The translations under genes were made by a program, and so were the position numbers. Shown piece by piece: positions 49,771-58,915 of a DNA stretch of 64,000 nt (positions are counted from its first letter, which is position 1; each line of letters starts with the position of its first letter). The stretch covers positions 2,250,883 to 2,314,882 of the forward strand of contig NC_020888.1 in NCBI RefSeq assembly GCF_000355675.1, read 5' to 3'. This DNA is from Thalassolituus oleivorans MIL-1. GTDB taxonomy: Bacteria; Pseudomonadota; Gammaproteobacteria; Pseudomonadales; Oceanobacteraceae. A model generated the notes under the pieces. It made no database searches and had not been told where the DNA came from. It saw only the letters and a program-made list of their open reading frames with translations.

Positions 49771-49965
49771 TTAAAGATTAGGAAGCATACGTGCAACCAG
49801 AGCTTTGTCTGATGCATGTACCTGAGTCATTCCGCGTAGGTGACGCTTACGCTTAGTGCTCTTCTTGGTCAGGATGTGACTACGGAACGCTTTACGGTGT
49901 TTGAAGCCGTTTGCGGTCTTTTTGAAGCGCTTCGCAGCGCCGCTCTTAGTTTTGATTTTAGGCAT
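49771..49965 (-). CDS. rpmI: Ribosomal protein bL35
   Basis: A 64-residue basic protein [20 protein letters not shown] ending in the usual [15 protein letters not shown]. It lies 168 nt after infC with a leader between, which may hold the L20 operator. Confidence 0.98.
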   Translation of the reverse strand: MPKIKTKSGAAKRFKKTANGFKHRKAFRSHILTKKSTKRKRHLRGMTQVHASDKALVARMLPNL

Positions 49966-50133
49966 GGGTTACTCCAAAAGTTAGTGATGCGCACAGAAAC
50001 TAAGACCCTGTACTACATCTGCCATATCAACAGAAACTCGCTGCACACATGTGCACTTGTCTCTGTAATAGCTGGTAGAACGAACAAACCCCAGCCCGAA
50101 AGCTAGGGTATTGACCTTCATTTGCAGACCAGA

Positions 50134-50673
50134 CTATTTCTTTTTGCTAGGGGCGATAACCATGATCATCTGGCGACCTTCCATTTTAGGATGTTGCTCA
50201 ACTGTACCCAGTGCTTCGAGGTCTTTCTCGATGCGCTTCAGGAGCTCCATACCAATATGTTGGTGTGCCATTTCACGACCACGGAAACGTAGCGAAACTT
50301 TCGCTTTGTCGCCGCCTTCGAGGAAGCGTACCAAATTACGTAATTTAATTTGGTAATCGCCCTCTTCAGTTCCAGGACGGAATTTCATTTCCTTAATCTG
50401 GACCTGATGCTGTTTCTTTTTGGCTTCGGCTTTCTGCTTTTTCTCTTCGTAAAGCTTCTTGCCGAAATCCATGATCTTACAGACAATTGGGTCGCCATCT
50501 GAGATCTGTACTAGATCCAGTGCGGCTTCTTGTGCGGCCTGCAGTGCTTCTTCGATAGTGACGACGCCAACTTGCTCGCCATCCGCTCCAATCAATCGGC
50601 ACTCTGTGGCACGGATTTGATCGTTTATCGCGGCTCTATCGTTACGGCCGCCCTTTCTGTTATCACGTCTGAT
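50134..50673 (-). CDS. infC: Translation initiation factor IF-3 with an ATC start codon
   Basis: A 179-residue IF-3: N-domain ([20 protein letters not shown]), linker, and C-domain (EIKFRPG-like [40 protein letters not shown]). Before the conserved [17 protein letters not shown] the frame contains only two ATC codons (50671-50673 and 50674-50676) and then the thrS stop TAG, so the start is most likely ATC. A TTG inside (50595) would remove 26 conserved residues. GGAG lies 6-9 nt upstream within the end of thrS. IF-3 from a rare codon allows self-repression. Confidence 0.93.
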   Translation of the reverse strand: MRRDNRKGGRNDRAAINDQIRATECRLIGADGEQVGVVTIEEALQAAQEAALDLVQISDGDPIVCKIMDFGKKLYEEKKQKAEAKKKQHQVQIKEMKFRPGTEEGDYQIKLRNLVRFLEGGDKAKVSLRFRGREMAHQHIGMELLKRIEKDLEALGTVEQHPKMEGRQMIMVIAPSKKK

Positions 50674-50676
50674 GAT

Positions 50677-52608
50677 CTAATTCTCCATTCCAAACCGCCC
50701 GCGCTGCGCGATGCTGCCATTCAGTATCTCAACGAATGCATCAATGCTCATCACGCCAAGGTCTTCACCTTTACGTGTACGCACAGCAACAGTGTCTGTT
50801 TCTACTTCTTTATCCCCTACCACAAGCAGGTAAGGTACCTTGTGTAAAGTGTGCTCGCGGATTTTAAAGCCGATCTTCTCGTTTCTCAAGTCCGCATTAG
50901 CCCTGAAGCCAACTGATTTGAGTTTTTGCGCAAGATTTTGGCAATATTCACCCTGATTATCGGTAATGTTCAAAATTGACACTTGCTGGGGAGCCAACCA
51001 TGGCGGCATCGCACCTGCATAATGTTCAATCAAGATACCCACAAATCGTTCGAACGAGCCTAGGATAGCACGATGTAGCATCACTGGCGTCTTACGCTCG
51101 CCATCTTCGTCAACAAATTGTGCGCCTAAGCGTTCTGGCAACATGAAATCGAGCTGGATAGTACCACATTGCCACACGCGACCAATGCAATCGCGTAGTG
51201 AGAATTCGATTTTAGGGCCATAGAAGGCACCTTCACCCGGTTGTAGTTCCCATTTCAAGCCCGCTTCATTTAAAGCGTCTTCAAGTGCAGACTCTGCTTG
51301 ATCCCATAAAGCTTCATCACCGATACGTCCTTCTGGACGAGTCGATAATTTCATTTCAACGTCATCAAAACCGAAGTCTTTGTATACGTCGAGGGTCAAC
51401 TTAATAAAGTCGGCCGCTTCTTTGCGAATTTGGTTTTCAGCACAGAAAATATGCGCGTCATCTTGAGTAAAACCACGCACACGCATAATGCCGTGCAATG
51501 CACCTGATGGCTCATTACGGTGACAGCAGCCAAACTCAGCCAAACGCATTGGCAAATCACGGTAGCTCTTCAGGCCTTGGTTAAATACCTGAATATGGCA
51601 TGGGCAGTTCATAGGCTTAACCGCATAGGTGCGCTTTTCTGATTCAGTTACGAACATCGCATCTGAATAGTGCTCCCAGTGGCCAGACTTCTCCCACAGC
51701 ACACGGTCTACCACTTGTGGCGTCTTGATTTCTAAATAACCGGCATCGTTTTGTACTTTACGCATGTACTGTTCAAGTACTTGGTAAATGGTCCAACCGT
51801 TTGGATGCCAGAACACCATACCCGGCGCTTCTTCTTGCAAGTGGAATAGATCCAATTGCTTCGCCAGTTTACGGTGATCGCGTTTCTCTGCTTCTTCTAA
51901 GCGAGTGAGATACGCTTTCATCTCTTTTTTGTCGTTCCACGCAGTACCGTAGATACGCTGAAGCTGCGCATTCTTAGCATCGCCGCGCCAGTAGGCACCC
52001 GATACGCGCTGCAACTTGAAGATGCGCATCACACGAGTGCTAGGTACGTGTGGGCCGCGACACATGTCGGTATATTCTTCGTGGTGATACAAACCAACAG
52101 AGGTTTCACCTTTTTCGATCAAGTCGTCGATCAACTCAACCTTGTAATCTTCACCGCGGTCTAGGAAGACCTGACGCGCTTCTTTTATAGGTGTCATCTT
52201 TTTAACGACGTCATAGTCGGTTTTGATGAGCTCACCAATACGTTTTTCGATTGCAGTAACGTCTTCTGGTGTAAATGGACGTTCGTAATCGATGTCGTAA
52301 TAAAAGCCGTTTTCAATCACAGGACCAATGGCCATCTTCGCCGTTGGGTAAAGCTGCTTCACCGCATGACCAACCAAGTGAGCAAAAGAGTGACGAATAA
52401 CTTCTAATCCTTCTTGATCACGACCGGTAATCAAGGTGACGTTAGCGTCTTCTGTGATGAGTTCACATGCGTCGACCAATTCACCATTAATACGACCACA
52501 CACAGTTGCTTTCGCTAAACCGGGGCCAATATCTTCGGCAACTTGCATCAGAGTTACTGGATTTTCGAAACTACGTTGAGAACCATCAGGAAGGGTAATA
52601 ACAGGCAT
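50677..52608 (-). CDS. thrS: Threonyl-tRNA synthetase
   Basis: A 643-residue enzyme: TGS domain ([20 protein letters not shown]), editing domain with [16 protein letters not shown], class II core with [20 protein letters not shown], and C-terminal anticodon-binding domain. The ATG at 52606-52608 matches the family start; 13 more upstream codons are open but not supported. It heads the operon running to merR. Confidence 0.98.
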   Translation of the reverse strand: MPVITLPDGSQRSFENPVTLMQVAEDIGPGLAKATVCGRINGELVDACELITEDANVTLITGRDQEGLEVIRHSFAHLVGHAVKQLYPTAKMAIGPVIENGFYYDIDYERPFTPEDVTAIEKRIGELIKTDYDVVKKMTPIKEARQVFLDRGEDYKVELIDDLIEKGETSVGLYHHEEYTDMCRGPHVPSTRVMRIFKLQRVSGAYWRGDAKNAQLQRIYGTAWNDKKEMKAYLTRLEEAEKRDHRKLAKQLDLFHLQEEAPGMVFWHPNGWTIYQVLEQYMRKVQNDAGYLEIKTPQVVDRVLWEKSGHWEHYSDAMFVTESEKRTYAVKPMNCPCHIQVFNQGLKSYRDLPMRLAEFGCCHRNEPSGALHGIMRVRGFTQDDAHIFCAENQIRKEAADFIKLTLDVYKDFGFDDVEMKLSTRPEGRIGDEALWDQAESALEDALNEAGLKWELQPGEGAFYGPKIEFSLRDCIGRVWQCGTIQLDFMLPERLGAQFVDEDGERKTPVMLHRAILGSFERFVGILIEHYAGAMPPWLAPQQVSILNITDNQGEYCQNLAQKLKSVGFRANADLRNEKIGFKIREHTLHKVPYLLVVGDKEVETDTVAVRTRKGEDLGVMSIDAFVEILNGSIAQRGRFGMEN

Positions 52609-52930
52609 ATCGACCTCGTCAGTGGTGGCCCCCACGACAGGCCACATGAAAATAAAAGAGGCAGTACTTTATCGTTGTCGGCTGCAACTGTAAACCTACT
52701 CAATCGGCAAAAATGGCCTAGCCGCATCACACCCAACCTACGAATAACCACCAAGTAGCGCATCCGGTCTAATTCGGAGTGGCGATATTACCCTCCAATT
52801 ACAATTCAAATCTGAACGTTACAGGATGAAGTGGCTCGAACTCAGCGCTGTCAATAGTATAAAAAAGCTCCTTAAACAAAATAACGAGCGCAAAAAAACC
52901 GACAGCATTACCTAAAAAGAGTAGTAATTT
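52609..52930. other. Intergenic region between divergent thrS and a lipoprotein gene
   Basis: About 320 bp with no supported gene. It should hold the thrS leader and promoter on the minus strand (a TTTACA/GATAAA pair at 16 nt spacing is one weak candidate, near 52665-52695) and the promoter of the plus-strand lipoprotein (TATAAA near 52858). No clear threonyl-tRNA-like hairpin operator was confirmed by eye. Confidence 0.4.
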
Positions 52931-54187
52931 ATGCAAACCCTCAACAATAAAATTGGCAATAAAGCCCCCTTTAAAAATGCATCGGACGCGCTAACTTCAA
53001 TCTTGTTTCTTGTACTATCCAGCTTACTATTAGTTGGCTGTGGCGGTGGAGCAGCTCCTATTGATCTAAATCCTCCATCAAATTCAAACGATACACCGAC
53101 TACTGATCCAGTTGTTACTGATCCAGTTGTTACTGATCCAGTTGTTACTGATCCTGTTATCACTGATCCTGTTGTCACTGATCCTGTTGTTACTGATCCT
53201 GTTGTCACTGATCCTGTTGTTACTGATCCTGTTGTTGAACCTACTTATAAAGTATCAGGTACATTTTGCAGCTGTGGCCCAACCTCTCAGACCAACTCAT
53301 CAATTAACCGCGATACCGAAAATCTTGATTATTTAGACGGTGTATTGGTGCGTATTTCGTGGGCTGATATGAACCCGCAAGCAGGTATCTACGATTGGTC
53401 TTACCTTGATGAACAAATCGGCTACGCCGAACAACGCAACACGAAAATTGCGCTAGCTATTTTAAACGGACCCTACGCACCTACTTGGCTGGCCGAAGAA
53501 GGAGCGACCATGTTCGAATACACTCTACGCGGAAATGTCGTGAGTCTTCCGTTACCATGGGACACCGTATACCTAAGCTACTATCAAGCCTTTATTGAAG
53601 AGCTTGGCGCGCGCTACAGTGGTAATGAATTCATTGACTTGGTTCACATCACCAATTCAACGACCAATGGCTTCGAAATGCAGTACACATTCAATTCTGC
53701 ACAAATTACTGACTTCGAAACAGCGGGATACACCGAAGAACTGCTCATCAACTCATGGACAACCATTATTGATGCGTATGCAACTGCATTTCCGAATAAG
53801 CCCATCGATGTCGAAGTACACCCTGTGTTCTTCAGCGATAAAATCGCAACCGATGTTGTTGATCACGGTTTAGCTCTATACGGCAAACGATTCGGCGTGT
53901 TAGCGGCGTGGTGGAGTGAGCACAATGCTAAAAATGTATACACATCCATGTTTACAATTCTGAAAAACGTGCAGAAAGAGAGTTTTGCAGGCGTGCAATT
54001 GGTAGGAGCCGTCAGCACTGGATTGAACCCTCTCACAGAAGAGCAACTTGCAGCAGCTCTGCAATTAGCAATCGATAATGGTTTCTACTACATGGAAATC
54101 TGGAACAACGATTTAGCCAACACACAGTTAAGCGACTTAATTACTAATAATGATAATTTAATCGAAGCTCAAACCGCAGTACAATAA
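52931..54187 (+). CDS. Glycoside-hydrolase-like lipoprotein with TDPVV-repeat linker
   Basis: A 418-residue lipoprotein with lipobox LLVGC (Cys37), a Pro/Thr/Asp-rich stalk of nine TDPVV-type repeats (residues about 58-102), and a TIM-barrel-like domain from about 105. VRISWADMNPQAGIYDWSYL is typical of barrel glycosidases; candidate catalytic glutamates lie in TTNGFEMQY and NGFYYMEIWNN. It is a paralogue of the protein at 57058-58170. The exact family and substrate are not known. It is divergent from thrS and convergent with the PhoD-like gene. Confidence 0.75.
   Translation: MQTLNNKIGNKAPFKNASDALTSILFLVLSSLLLVGCGGGAAPIDLNPPSNSNDTPTTDPVVTDPVVTDPVVTDPVITDPVVTDPVVTDPVVTDPVVTDPVVEPTYKVSGTFCSCGPTSQTNSSINRDTENLDYLDGVLVRISWADMNPQAGIYDWSYLDEQIGYAEQRNTKIALAILNGPYAPTWLAEEGATMFEYTLRGNVVSLPLPWDTVYLSYYQAFIEELGARYSGNEFIDLVHITNSTTNGFEMQYTFNSAQITDFETAGYTEELLINSWTTIIDAYATAFPNKPIDVEVHPVFFSDKIATDVVDHGLALYGKRFGVLAAWWSEHNAKNVYTSMFTILKNVQKESFAGVQLVGAVSTGLNPLTEEQLAAALQLAIDNGFYYMEIWNNDLANTQLSDLITNNDNLIEAQTAVQ
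53102..53236 (+). repeat. Nine tandem 15-bp repeats encoding TDPVV
   Basis: In-frame units of ACTGATCCNGTTGTT encode TDPVV nine times (one unit TDPVI), forming an extended linker between the lipidated cysteine and the catalytic-like domain. Unit variation is limited to third positions and one Val-to-Ile change, which suggests recent expansion by slippage. Confidence 0.92.
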
Positions 54188-54202
54188 ATGCTCTACACAA
54201 AA

Positions 54203-54235
54203 ACTAATAAAGCCGGCTAAGCCGGCTTTATTAGT
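54203..54235. terminator. Bidirectional terminator between convergent genes
   Basis: A 15-bp perfect stem (ACTAATAAAGCCGGC with GCCGGCTTTATTAGT) with a 3-nt loop TAA, located between the lipoprotein and PhoD-like genes. Confidence 0.88.
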
Positions 54236-54237
54236 AT

Positions 54238-55587
54238 TCACATTTCATCAAAAACAATAGTATCGCTATTTGTCACGTCACCATTTTCATGAACAACTTG
54301 AATTTCTACCCGATCAGGATTAGTCAATACATTAATCCAACCAAACCCCGCATTACTGCTGCCACCTGCGCTTACCCCAGGGTTTAAATACTCTGACCAA
54401 TCACCTGGAGTCGTTGTAGTAAAACCACCATTAACTGGCGACATTTGCATATTGGTATGAGGAACCGAAAACTCTATTAACCCAGAGTTTGTACCATCAT
54501 CCATTGCACCGCCTGAGTGTATATCGCCGGATAAAATAATCACGCCTTTTATATTATTGTCTTTAACAAAATCGACAATCTCGTCGTGTTCAGTAACAAA
54601 GGCTCCCCAACCATCGGCAGGCTTACACGTCGGATTAAATGGACTACCAGAAGTAATGAACTTCCATTTAGCAGGGGAAGTTAGCAAACTATCATACAGC
54701 CAAGTTTTCTGGTCGTTCTCGATATTTTCGCCATCGAGCATAGATTTATTGGCGTCATCGACATCGCCATTCGGATCGCGATTAGAGCGAGTATCTAATA
54801 CAAAGAATTCGGCTTGTGCGTACCGGAACTTATACCAAGGGCCAGCCTGAGGATTTGGTAGATCAGGTAAAGGATAATATTCTAAGAAAGCCTTAATAGC
54901 GCTCGCTTTTTCTGGAAAAGTATAATCGCCATCGTTCATACCGTAATCGTGGTCATCCCACATATGAAATAAAGGTGCGACAGGTGCTAAGAACTGACTA
55001 AAATCAGCGCCAGCATCCGAACCAGACCCACGAACGTCGCGATGCATCTTGCGCATCTCCCGCAAATTCGCTGGATCCCTATGGTCCCAATCCCCGATTT
55101 GCAACACAAAATCAGGTTTGGCATCGGCTAATGTTTTATAAGCACCCGCTGGGTTTTTAACGTAGTTACCAACATCGCTTAATAAACCAAACGAGAATTC
55201 AGCGTCTTGCCCTAATGGGGCAAAGGTTGTAAAGCTTGGATAGTTTTCTGTTTGTTGCGCAACACCATCAACCAACACTCGGTAATAATACTTAGTGCCA
55301 GGAATTAAACCTTTAAGGGTAACAATTTTAGTAAAATCATTAGCATAACGCGTTACTTCTTTTGGAGTTTTGAGTGAGTTACTCATACTCGAAGATTCAC
55401 TAAACTCAATCTGAACCTGCGCAGGCGCGTCAGTACGAAGGAATACCTTTGCACGAACATGGGTAACAGCACCCACCATAGGGCCGTCTGTCTGTACTGC
55501 CGCCTCAACGCTCGCTGACAGCATAGAAATGCCAATAAACCACATGCCTAGCAAATAGGTTTTGATACTAATGCGATTCAATAACAT
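54238..55587 (-). CDS. PhoD-like alkaline phosphatase/phosphodiesterase
   Basis: A 449-residue secreted protein: signal peptide (about 1-29), an N-terminal fibronectin-like domain (VTLKGLIPGTKYYYRVLVDG) and a metallophosphatase domain with LLSDVGN, VLQIGDWDHRDPAN, HMWDDHDYGMNDGD, FFVLDTRSNRDPNG and ILSGDIHSGG. These match PhoD-type calcium/iron phosphatases. It may release phosphate from phosphodiesters. No Pho box was identified. It converges with the lipoprotein gene and is followed upstream by the glycan genes. Confidence 0.87.
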   Translation of the reverse strand: MLLNRISIKTYLLGMWFIGISMLSASVEAAVQTDGPMVGAVTHVRAKVFLRTDAPAQVQIEFSESSSMSNSLKTPKEVTRYANDFTKIVTLKGLIPGTKYYYRVLVDGVAQQTENYPSFTTFAPLGQDAEFSFGLLSDVGNYVKNPAGAYKTLADAKPDFVLQIGDWDHRDPANLREMRKMHRDVRGSGSDAGADFSQFLAPVAPLFHMWDDHDYGMNDGDYTFPEKASAIKAFLEYYPLPDLPNPQAGPWYKFRYAQAEFFVLDTRSNRDPNGDVDDANKSMLDGENIENDQKTWLYDSLLTSPAKWKFITSGSPFNPTCKPADGWGAFVTEHDEIVDFVKDNNIKGVIILSGDIHSGGAMDDGTNSGLIEFSVPHTNMQMSPVNGGFTTTTPGDWSEYLNPGVSAGGSSNAGFGWINVLTNPDRVEIQVVHENGDVTNSDTIVFDEM

Positions 55588-55734
55588 TTCTTCATCCTCA
55601 TATAAAGCTATAAAGCCTAGTCCCTTGACTACGCGACACTCATACCAAAAATGCGTGCATCAAGCACGCAATCTCTGCTAAGACATACGCGAATGAACAT
55701 GCCAATCCATTACGCGTAATGGCTATTCCCAATA

Positions 55735-56385
55735 TCAGTCGATATCGACCAAACCTTGCCATTGCTTCGGAAGCAATATCTTCACTGCTGGCATAGCTTC
55801 TATCTGCTTGGCCAAATCGCCATACATAGTTTGTAGTCCGTCGATAACTTTAGGACTCTCTTTCATCCATGCTGAATTACGACTGCGAACCTCAAACGGC
55901 TCAGTAGACTCAAAGAAGCCTAAAATATCGTCGATAGAATCAACTAAGCCTTCGTACTTAATCAGAATCGTCGGATGCTTTACTAAATCAGGATTAGTCC
56001 AATTATCAAACTGGCGCTGAATATTAAAGTAATCAACGGCTTCTTCGGCATACTGTTCGATCGATACGCCCTTTAGGCTTTTGTAAGGCGTAGGGCTATT
56101 GATATTCATCGCCTTAGAGTGCATATCTTGAAAATTACGGCGAAAAACAGACAGCACTGCATCGTATGGATTACCGTACATGTAACCCAGTCGAATACCT
56201 TTATCACCCTCATATACGTTAGGTGTATAAGCATGCTCTCTAATGGTTTTATCTGATATAGAACCCACATGACGCGCTAGTGCGGTTGAGCCAACGCCCC
56301 CCATAGAACACATAGCACATGCGGCGGCACTTGACCGCGGCAATGAGATTTTCAAACGTGATAATAGCTGTGGTACATCCAACAT
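55735..56385 (-). CDS. Sulfotransferase-like protein
   Basis: A 216-residue protein with an N-terminal GGVGSTALARHV that resembles a phosphate-binding loop of sulfotransferases, GYMYGNPYDAVLSVFRRNFQ, and a C-terminal PTILIKYEGLVDSIDDILGF like the 3'-phosphate-binding region of the family. It may transfer sulfate from PAPS to a glycan or other acceptor. Homology is weak by eye. The start could be ATG 56385 or the ATG at 56406. It is in the same direction as the glycan genes. Confidence 0.55.
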   Translation of the reverse strand: MLDVPQLLSRLKISLPRSSAAACAMCSMGGVGSTALARHVGSISDKTIREHAYTPNVYEGDKGIRLGYMYGNPYDAVLSVFRRNFQDMHSKAMNINSPTPYKSLKGVSIEQYAEEAVDYFNIQRQFDNWTNPDLVKHPTILIKYEGLVDSIDDILGFFESTEPFEVRSRNSAWMKESPKVIDGLQTMYGDLAKQIEAMPAVKILLPKQWQGLVDID

Positions 56386-56448
56386 AATAAGTATCCAATA
56401 TTCCAATATAAAACTGACGCTGTCGTTAATACACTCTCAGAGCTAGAG

Positions 56449-57042
56449 TTACTTTACTGGTCGCTCGAACATTGCATCTTCTACGATTCCACACAAGATG
56501 TGCCCCATTAGAATATGGCACTCTTGTATTCTAGCGGTATGTTTTGATGGAATTGCGATGACATACTCTGCCAATTCATGCACTTTACCTGCTTGGCCGG
56601 TAAAAGTAGCCGTTACCAGCTCTAGGTCTTTTGCGCGCTCAAGGGCATGCACCACGTTGACTGAGTTACCCGACGTTGTAATACCAATAAATACGTCTCC
56701 AGGCTTACTGATGGCTTCTAACTGACGAGTAAATACACGCTCATAACCATAGTCGTTACCAATCGCAGTTATCATCGAGGTATCGGTTGTAATAGCAATA
56801 GAAGGCAATCCTGGACGATCAAATTCAAAACGGCTCACAAATTCTGCAGCAATGTGCTGGGCATCGGCAGCGCTACCACCGTTACCAGCCAAAATGACCT
56901 TATTGCCACGTTTAAAAGCAGCAATACACTCATTAGACAGCGCAAGTAAGCGATCCATTAAAACTTCATCCTTCAACACCTCTTGCTTAATAGCGATCGA
57001 AGCTTCTATTCGTTGACGAATGTAATTGCGATCAATGTTCAT
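56449..57042 (-). CDS. SIS-domain phosphoheptose isomerase-like protein (GmhA-like)
   Basis: A 197-residue protein with the GmhA pattern: VILAGNGGSAADAQHIAAEF, ITAIGNDYGYERVFTRQLEA, VFIGITTSGNSVNVVHALE and a C-terminal HILMGHILCGIVED. GmhA converts sedoheptulose 7-phosphate to D-glycero-heptose 7-phosphate. A gene for an HddC-like nucleotidyltransferase lies close, in agreement with a heptose pathway. It lies 15 nt after the end of the hydrolase-like lipoprotein gene upstream. Confidence 0.88.
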   Translation of the reverse strand: MNIDRNYIRQRIEASIAIKQEVLKDEVLMDRLLALSNECIAAFKRGNKVILAGNGGSAADAQHIAAEFVSRFEFDRPGLPSIAITTDTSMITAIGNDYGYERVFTRQLEAISKPGDVFIGITTSGNSVNVVHALERAKDLELVTATFTGQAGKVHELAEYVIAIPSKHTARIQECHILMGHILCGIVEDAMFERPVK

Positions 57043-57057
57043 AAGGGATCCTTAAAT

Positions 57058-58170
57058 TTAATGTGAATTTTTTAATTGCGATTGCAGTTCGGTTAGGTAC
57101 TGCTCGAAGTCTCGATTTTTCACGTCAACTTCCCATACTTCAAAATAGCGACAGCCATCATCCAAGCCATTTTGAATTGCACCTTGCAAACCATTTTTGC
57201 CTACCCGCTCCAACTGGCGAGTGGCGTTGCCAATCAACTGATAATTACAAAAAGATTGAGAGCTGGTTTCTTTCATTAACTCCCTCAACGGCTTATCCCA
57301 TCGCACATCTCGGTCATTTAACCATGCACCGAATGGCCCAAAACGTTTACCAATGTGCGTTACACCGTAGCGAACTAACTCCTGAGGGATGCGATAGCTA
57401 TCGAATACGTTATGAATTTCCAGATCTAAAAACTTAGTCGGAAACGCCTGTGAATAAGCATCTAATGTCGTCTTCGCAGCATTAATATATTTATCTTCAC
57501 TAAAGCCGAACTTATCCCAAGACGGCAATTGATTAGGGTCACGCGGACCACGGCTATAAGGCAGATGCATTTCAAAACCGTTTTGACTCGACAAGGTAAT
57601 ATGCACCAGCAACAAATTAGGATCACTTGAATAGCGCTTGCCTAACTCTGCAATCAAACGATGCCAAGCTTTCAAATAGATAGCATCCCATGGCAAGGGT
57701 AATTTGTTGTCTACTGGGCGCGCCTTCGATGCATATGGATTATTCAGCGTAAAGGAATAGCCCTGCGCGCCTTTAGCAAATACCCAGCTTGGAGTCGATG
57801 GCCCACCAACCACAGCCAAGGTGTATACCTTGCCGAGCTTAGCGACTTTAGCGATTTCGCTATCTAGATAACGCCAGTCGAACTGGCCTTCACTCGGTTC
57901 AAGTTCGTGCCAGCGTACTCTGATGAGAGCACCATCAACAAATGGCTTAGCCAGTAATGGTTCTTCTTGATACTGACCACCACTGATAAAAATACCACTT
58001 GGTCGTGATGCCGCCACACTACTAACTCGGGCAACTTCAGCATTTTGAGTTTTGTCATGCTTTAAATCACTACCTTCGCCTAATACATTTTGGCAACCGC
58101 TAACCGCGATAAAGCACAGGAAAGCAAAGGTATATGACATCAAAGCAGAGAAAAATCGAAGTGCAGACAC
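57058..58170 (-). CDS. Glycoside-hydrolase-like lipoprotein, second paralogue
   Basis: A 370-residue predicted lipoprotein with lipobox AVSGC (Cys26) and a barrel domain like that of the gene at 52931: VRWHELEPSEGQFDWRYLD, NKLPLPWDAIYLKAWHRLIA, LVHITLSSQNGFEMHLP and GCRYFEVWEVD, with candidate glutamates in the last two. It lacks the TDPVV linker. The GTG at 58168-58170 is 1 nt after the stop of the nucleotidyltransferase gene and has GAGGGAG upstream; the longer frame runs inside that gene. The substrate is unknown. Confidence 0.75.
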   Translation of the reverse strand: MSALRFFSALMSYTFAFLCFIAVSGCQNVLGEGSDLKHDKTQNAEVARVSSVAASRPSGIFISGGQYQEEPLLAKPFVDGALIRVRWHELEPSEGQFDWRYLDSEIAKVAKLGKVYTLAVVGGPSTPSWVFAKGAQGYSFTLNNPYASKARPVDNKLPLPWDAIYLKAWHRLIAELGKRYSSDPNLLLVHITLSSQNGFEMHLPYSRGPRDPNQLPSWDKFGFSEDKYINAAKTTLDAYSQAFPTKFLDLEIHNVFDSYRIPQELVRYGVTHIGKRFGPFGAWLNDRDVRWDKPLRELMKETSSQSFCNYQLIGNATRQLERVGKNGLQGAIQNGLDDGCRYFEVWEVDVKNRDFEQYLTELQSQLKNSH

Positions 58171-58171
58171 G

Positions 58172-58915
58172 TTACACTCCCTCAACTTCGGGGAAGTAAT
58201 ACGACTTATTAGCACATACAGCGTAGTAATCTTCAGGAACACCAATATCAATAAACTTATTAGTATTAGCATAAGCGTACAAGCCGTTCTCCATCAGCAA
58301 AGGAAAACCGACTTCTTCGAAAGAAAAAGCACCATTAGGTAAACTGGCAATAAAATCACGCGGTAATAAATAAACTCCCGCATTGATATATCCAGCACCC
58401 GCATTTGGGTTTTTCTCTCTCATTTCTAACGAACGATGCGTAACGGGATCAAAAACAATTTGCCCATAGCGTGCACAATCGTCCTGATGATTAACAAGGA
58501 CACCAGCAGCTTGATCCGACTGCTCTACCGATTCAATAAAGTCGCTAATATCGGCTGCACAGGTACTATCACCGTTCAGAACCAAGTAATTTGAACTATC
58601 AAGAACGCTTGCAGCATTTTTAATACCGCCCCCAGTCCCTAGAGGCTCTACTTCCTCAGCAAACTGAATATCAACGCCAGCAATCGGGTTTTCCCGATAA
58701 TAATTAATAATTACATCGCGTTTGTAGCCAACCGATAAAACGAATTTCTTAACCCCTTGAGCAATCATTCTGGTCAGAAGTAGGCTTAAAAAAGGTTCAC
58801 CAGAAATGTCTGCCATTGGCTTAGGTACATCTTGAACAACACTTTGTAAACGAGTTCCCTTGCCACCGCTAAGAATTACACATACTAAAGAATCTAGTTT
58901 TTCATTCATTATCAT
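58172..58915 (-). CDS. HddC-like sugar-phosphate nucleotidyltransferase
   Basis: A 247-residue enzyme with the nucleotide-binding loop VILSGGKGTRLQSVVQDVPK, LGTGGGIKNAA, LVLNGDSTCAADISDF and the GYINAGVYLLP segment. This is the family of D-glycero-D-manno-heptose 1-phosphate guanylyltransferase (HddC). With GmhA downstream it suggests GDP-heptose synthesis, but the kinase (HddA) and phosphatase (GmhB) are not in the window. I chose the ATG at 58913-58915, which overlaps the preceding stop by ATGA; ATGs at 58924 and 58909 are possible. Confidence 0.85.
   Translation of the reverse strand: MIMNEKLDSLVCVILSGGKGTRLQSVVQDVPKPMADISGEPFLSLLLTRMIAQGVKKFVLSVGYKRDVIINYYRENPIAGVDIQFAEEVEPLGTGGGIKNAASVLDSSNYLVLNGDSTCAADISDFIESVEQSDQAAGVLVNHQDDCARYGQIVFDPVTHRSLEMREKNPNAGAGYINAGVYLLPRDFIASLPNGAFSFEEVGFPLLMENGLYAYANTNKFIDIGVPEDYYAVCANKSYYFPEVEGV

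Noticed and set aside
50134-50595. infC starting at TTG 50595
   Set aside because: This would remove conserved N-terminal residues [20 protein letters not shown] that match IF-3.
52912-53208. 98-residue minus-strand frame of TTGSV repeats
   Set aside because: It is the reverse reading of the TDPVV coding repeats and has no independent support.
53112-53336. Leucine-rich frame over the repeats on the plus strand
   Set aside because: Another frame of the same 15-bp repeat; artefact of low complexity.
57058-58272. Longer start of the second hydrolase-like lipoprotein inside the nucleotidyltransferase gene
   Set aside because: The GTG at 58170 has a good ribosome site and gives a normal lipobox; the longer version overlaps by 100 nt with no support.
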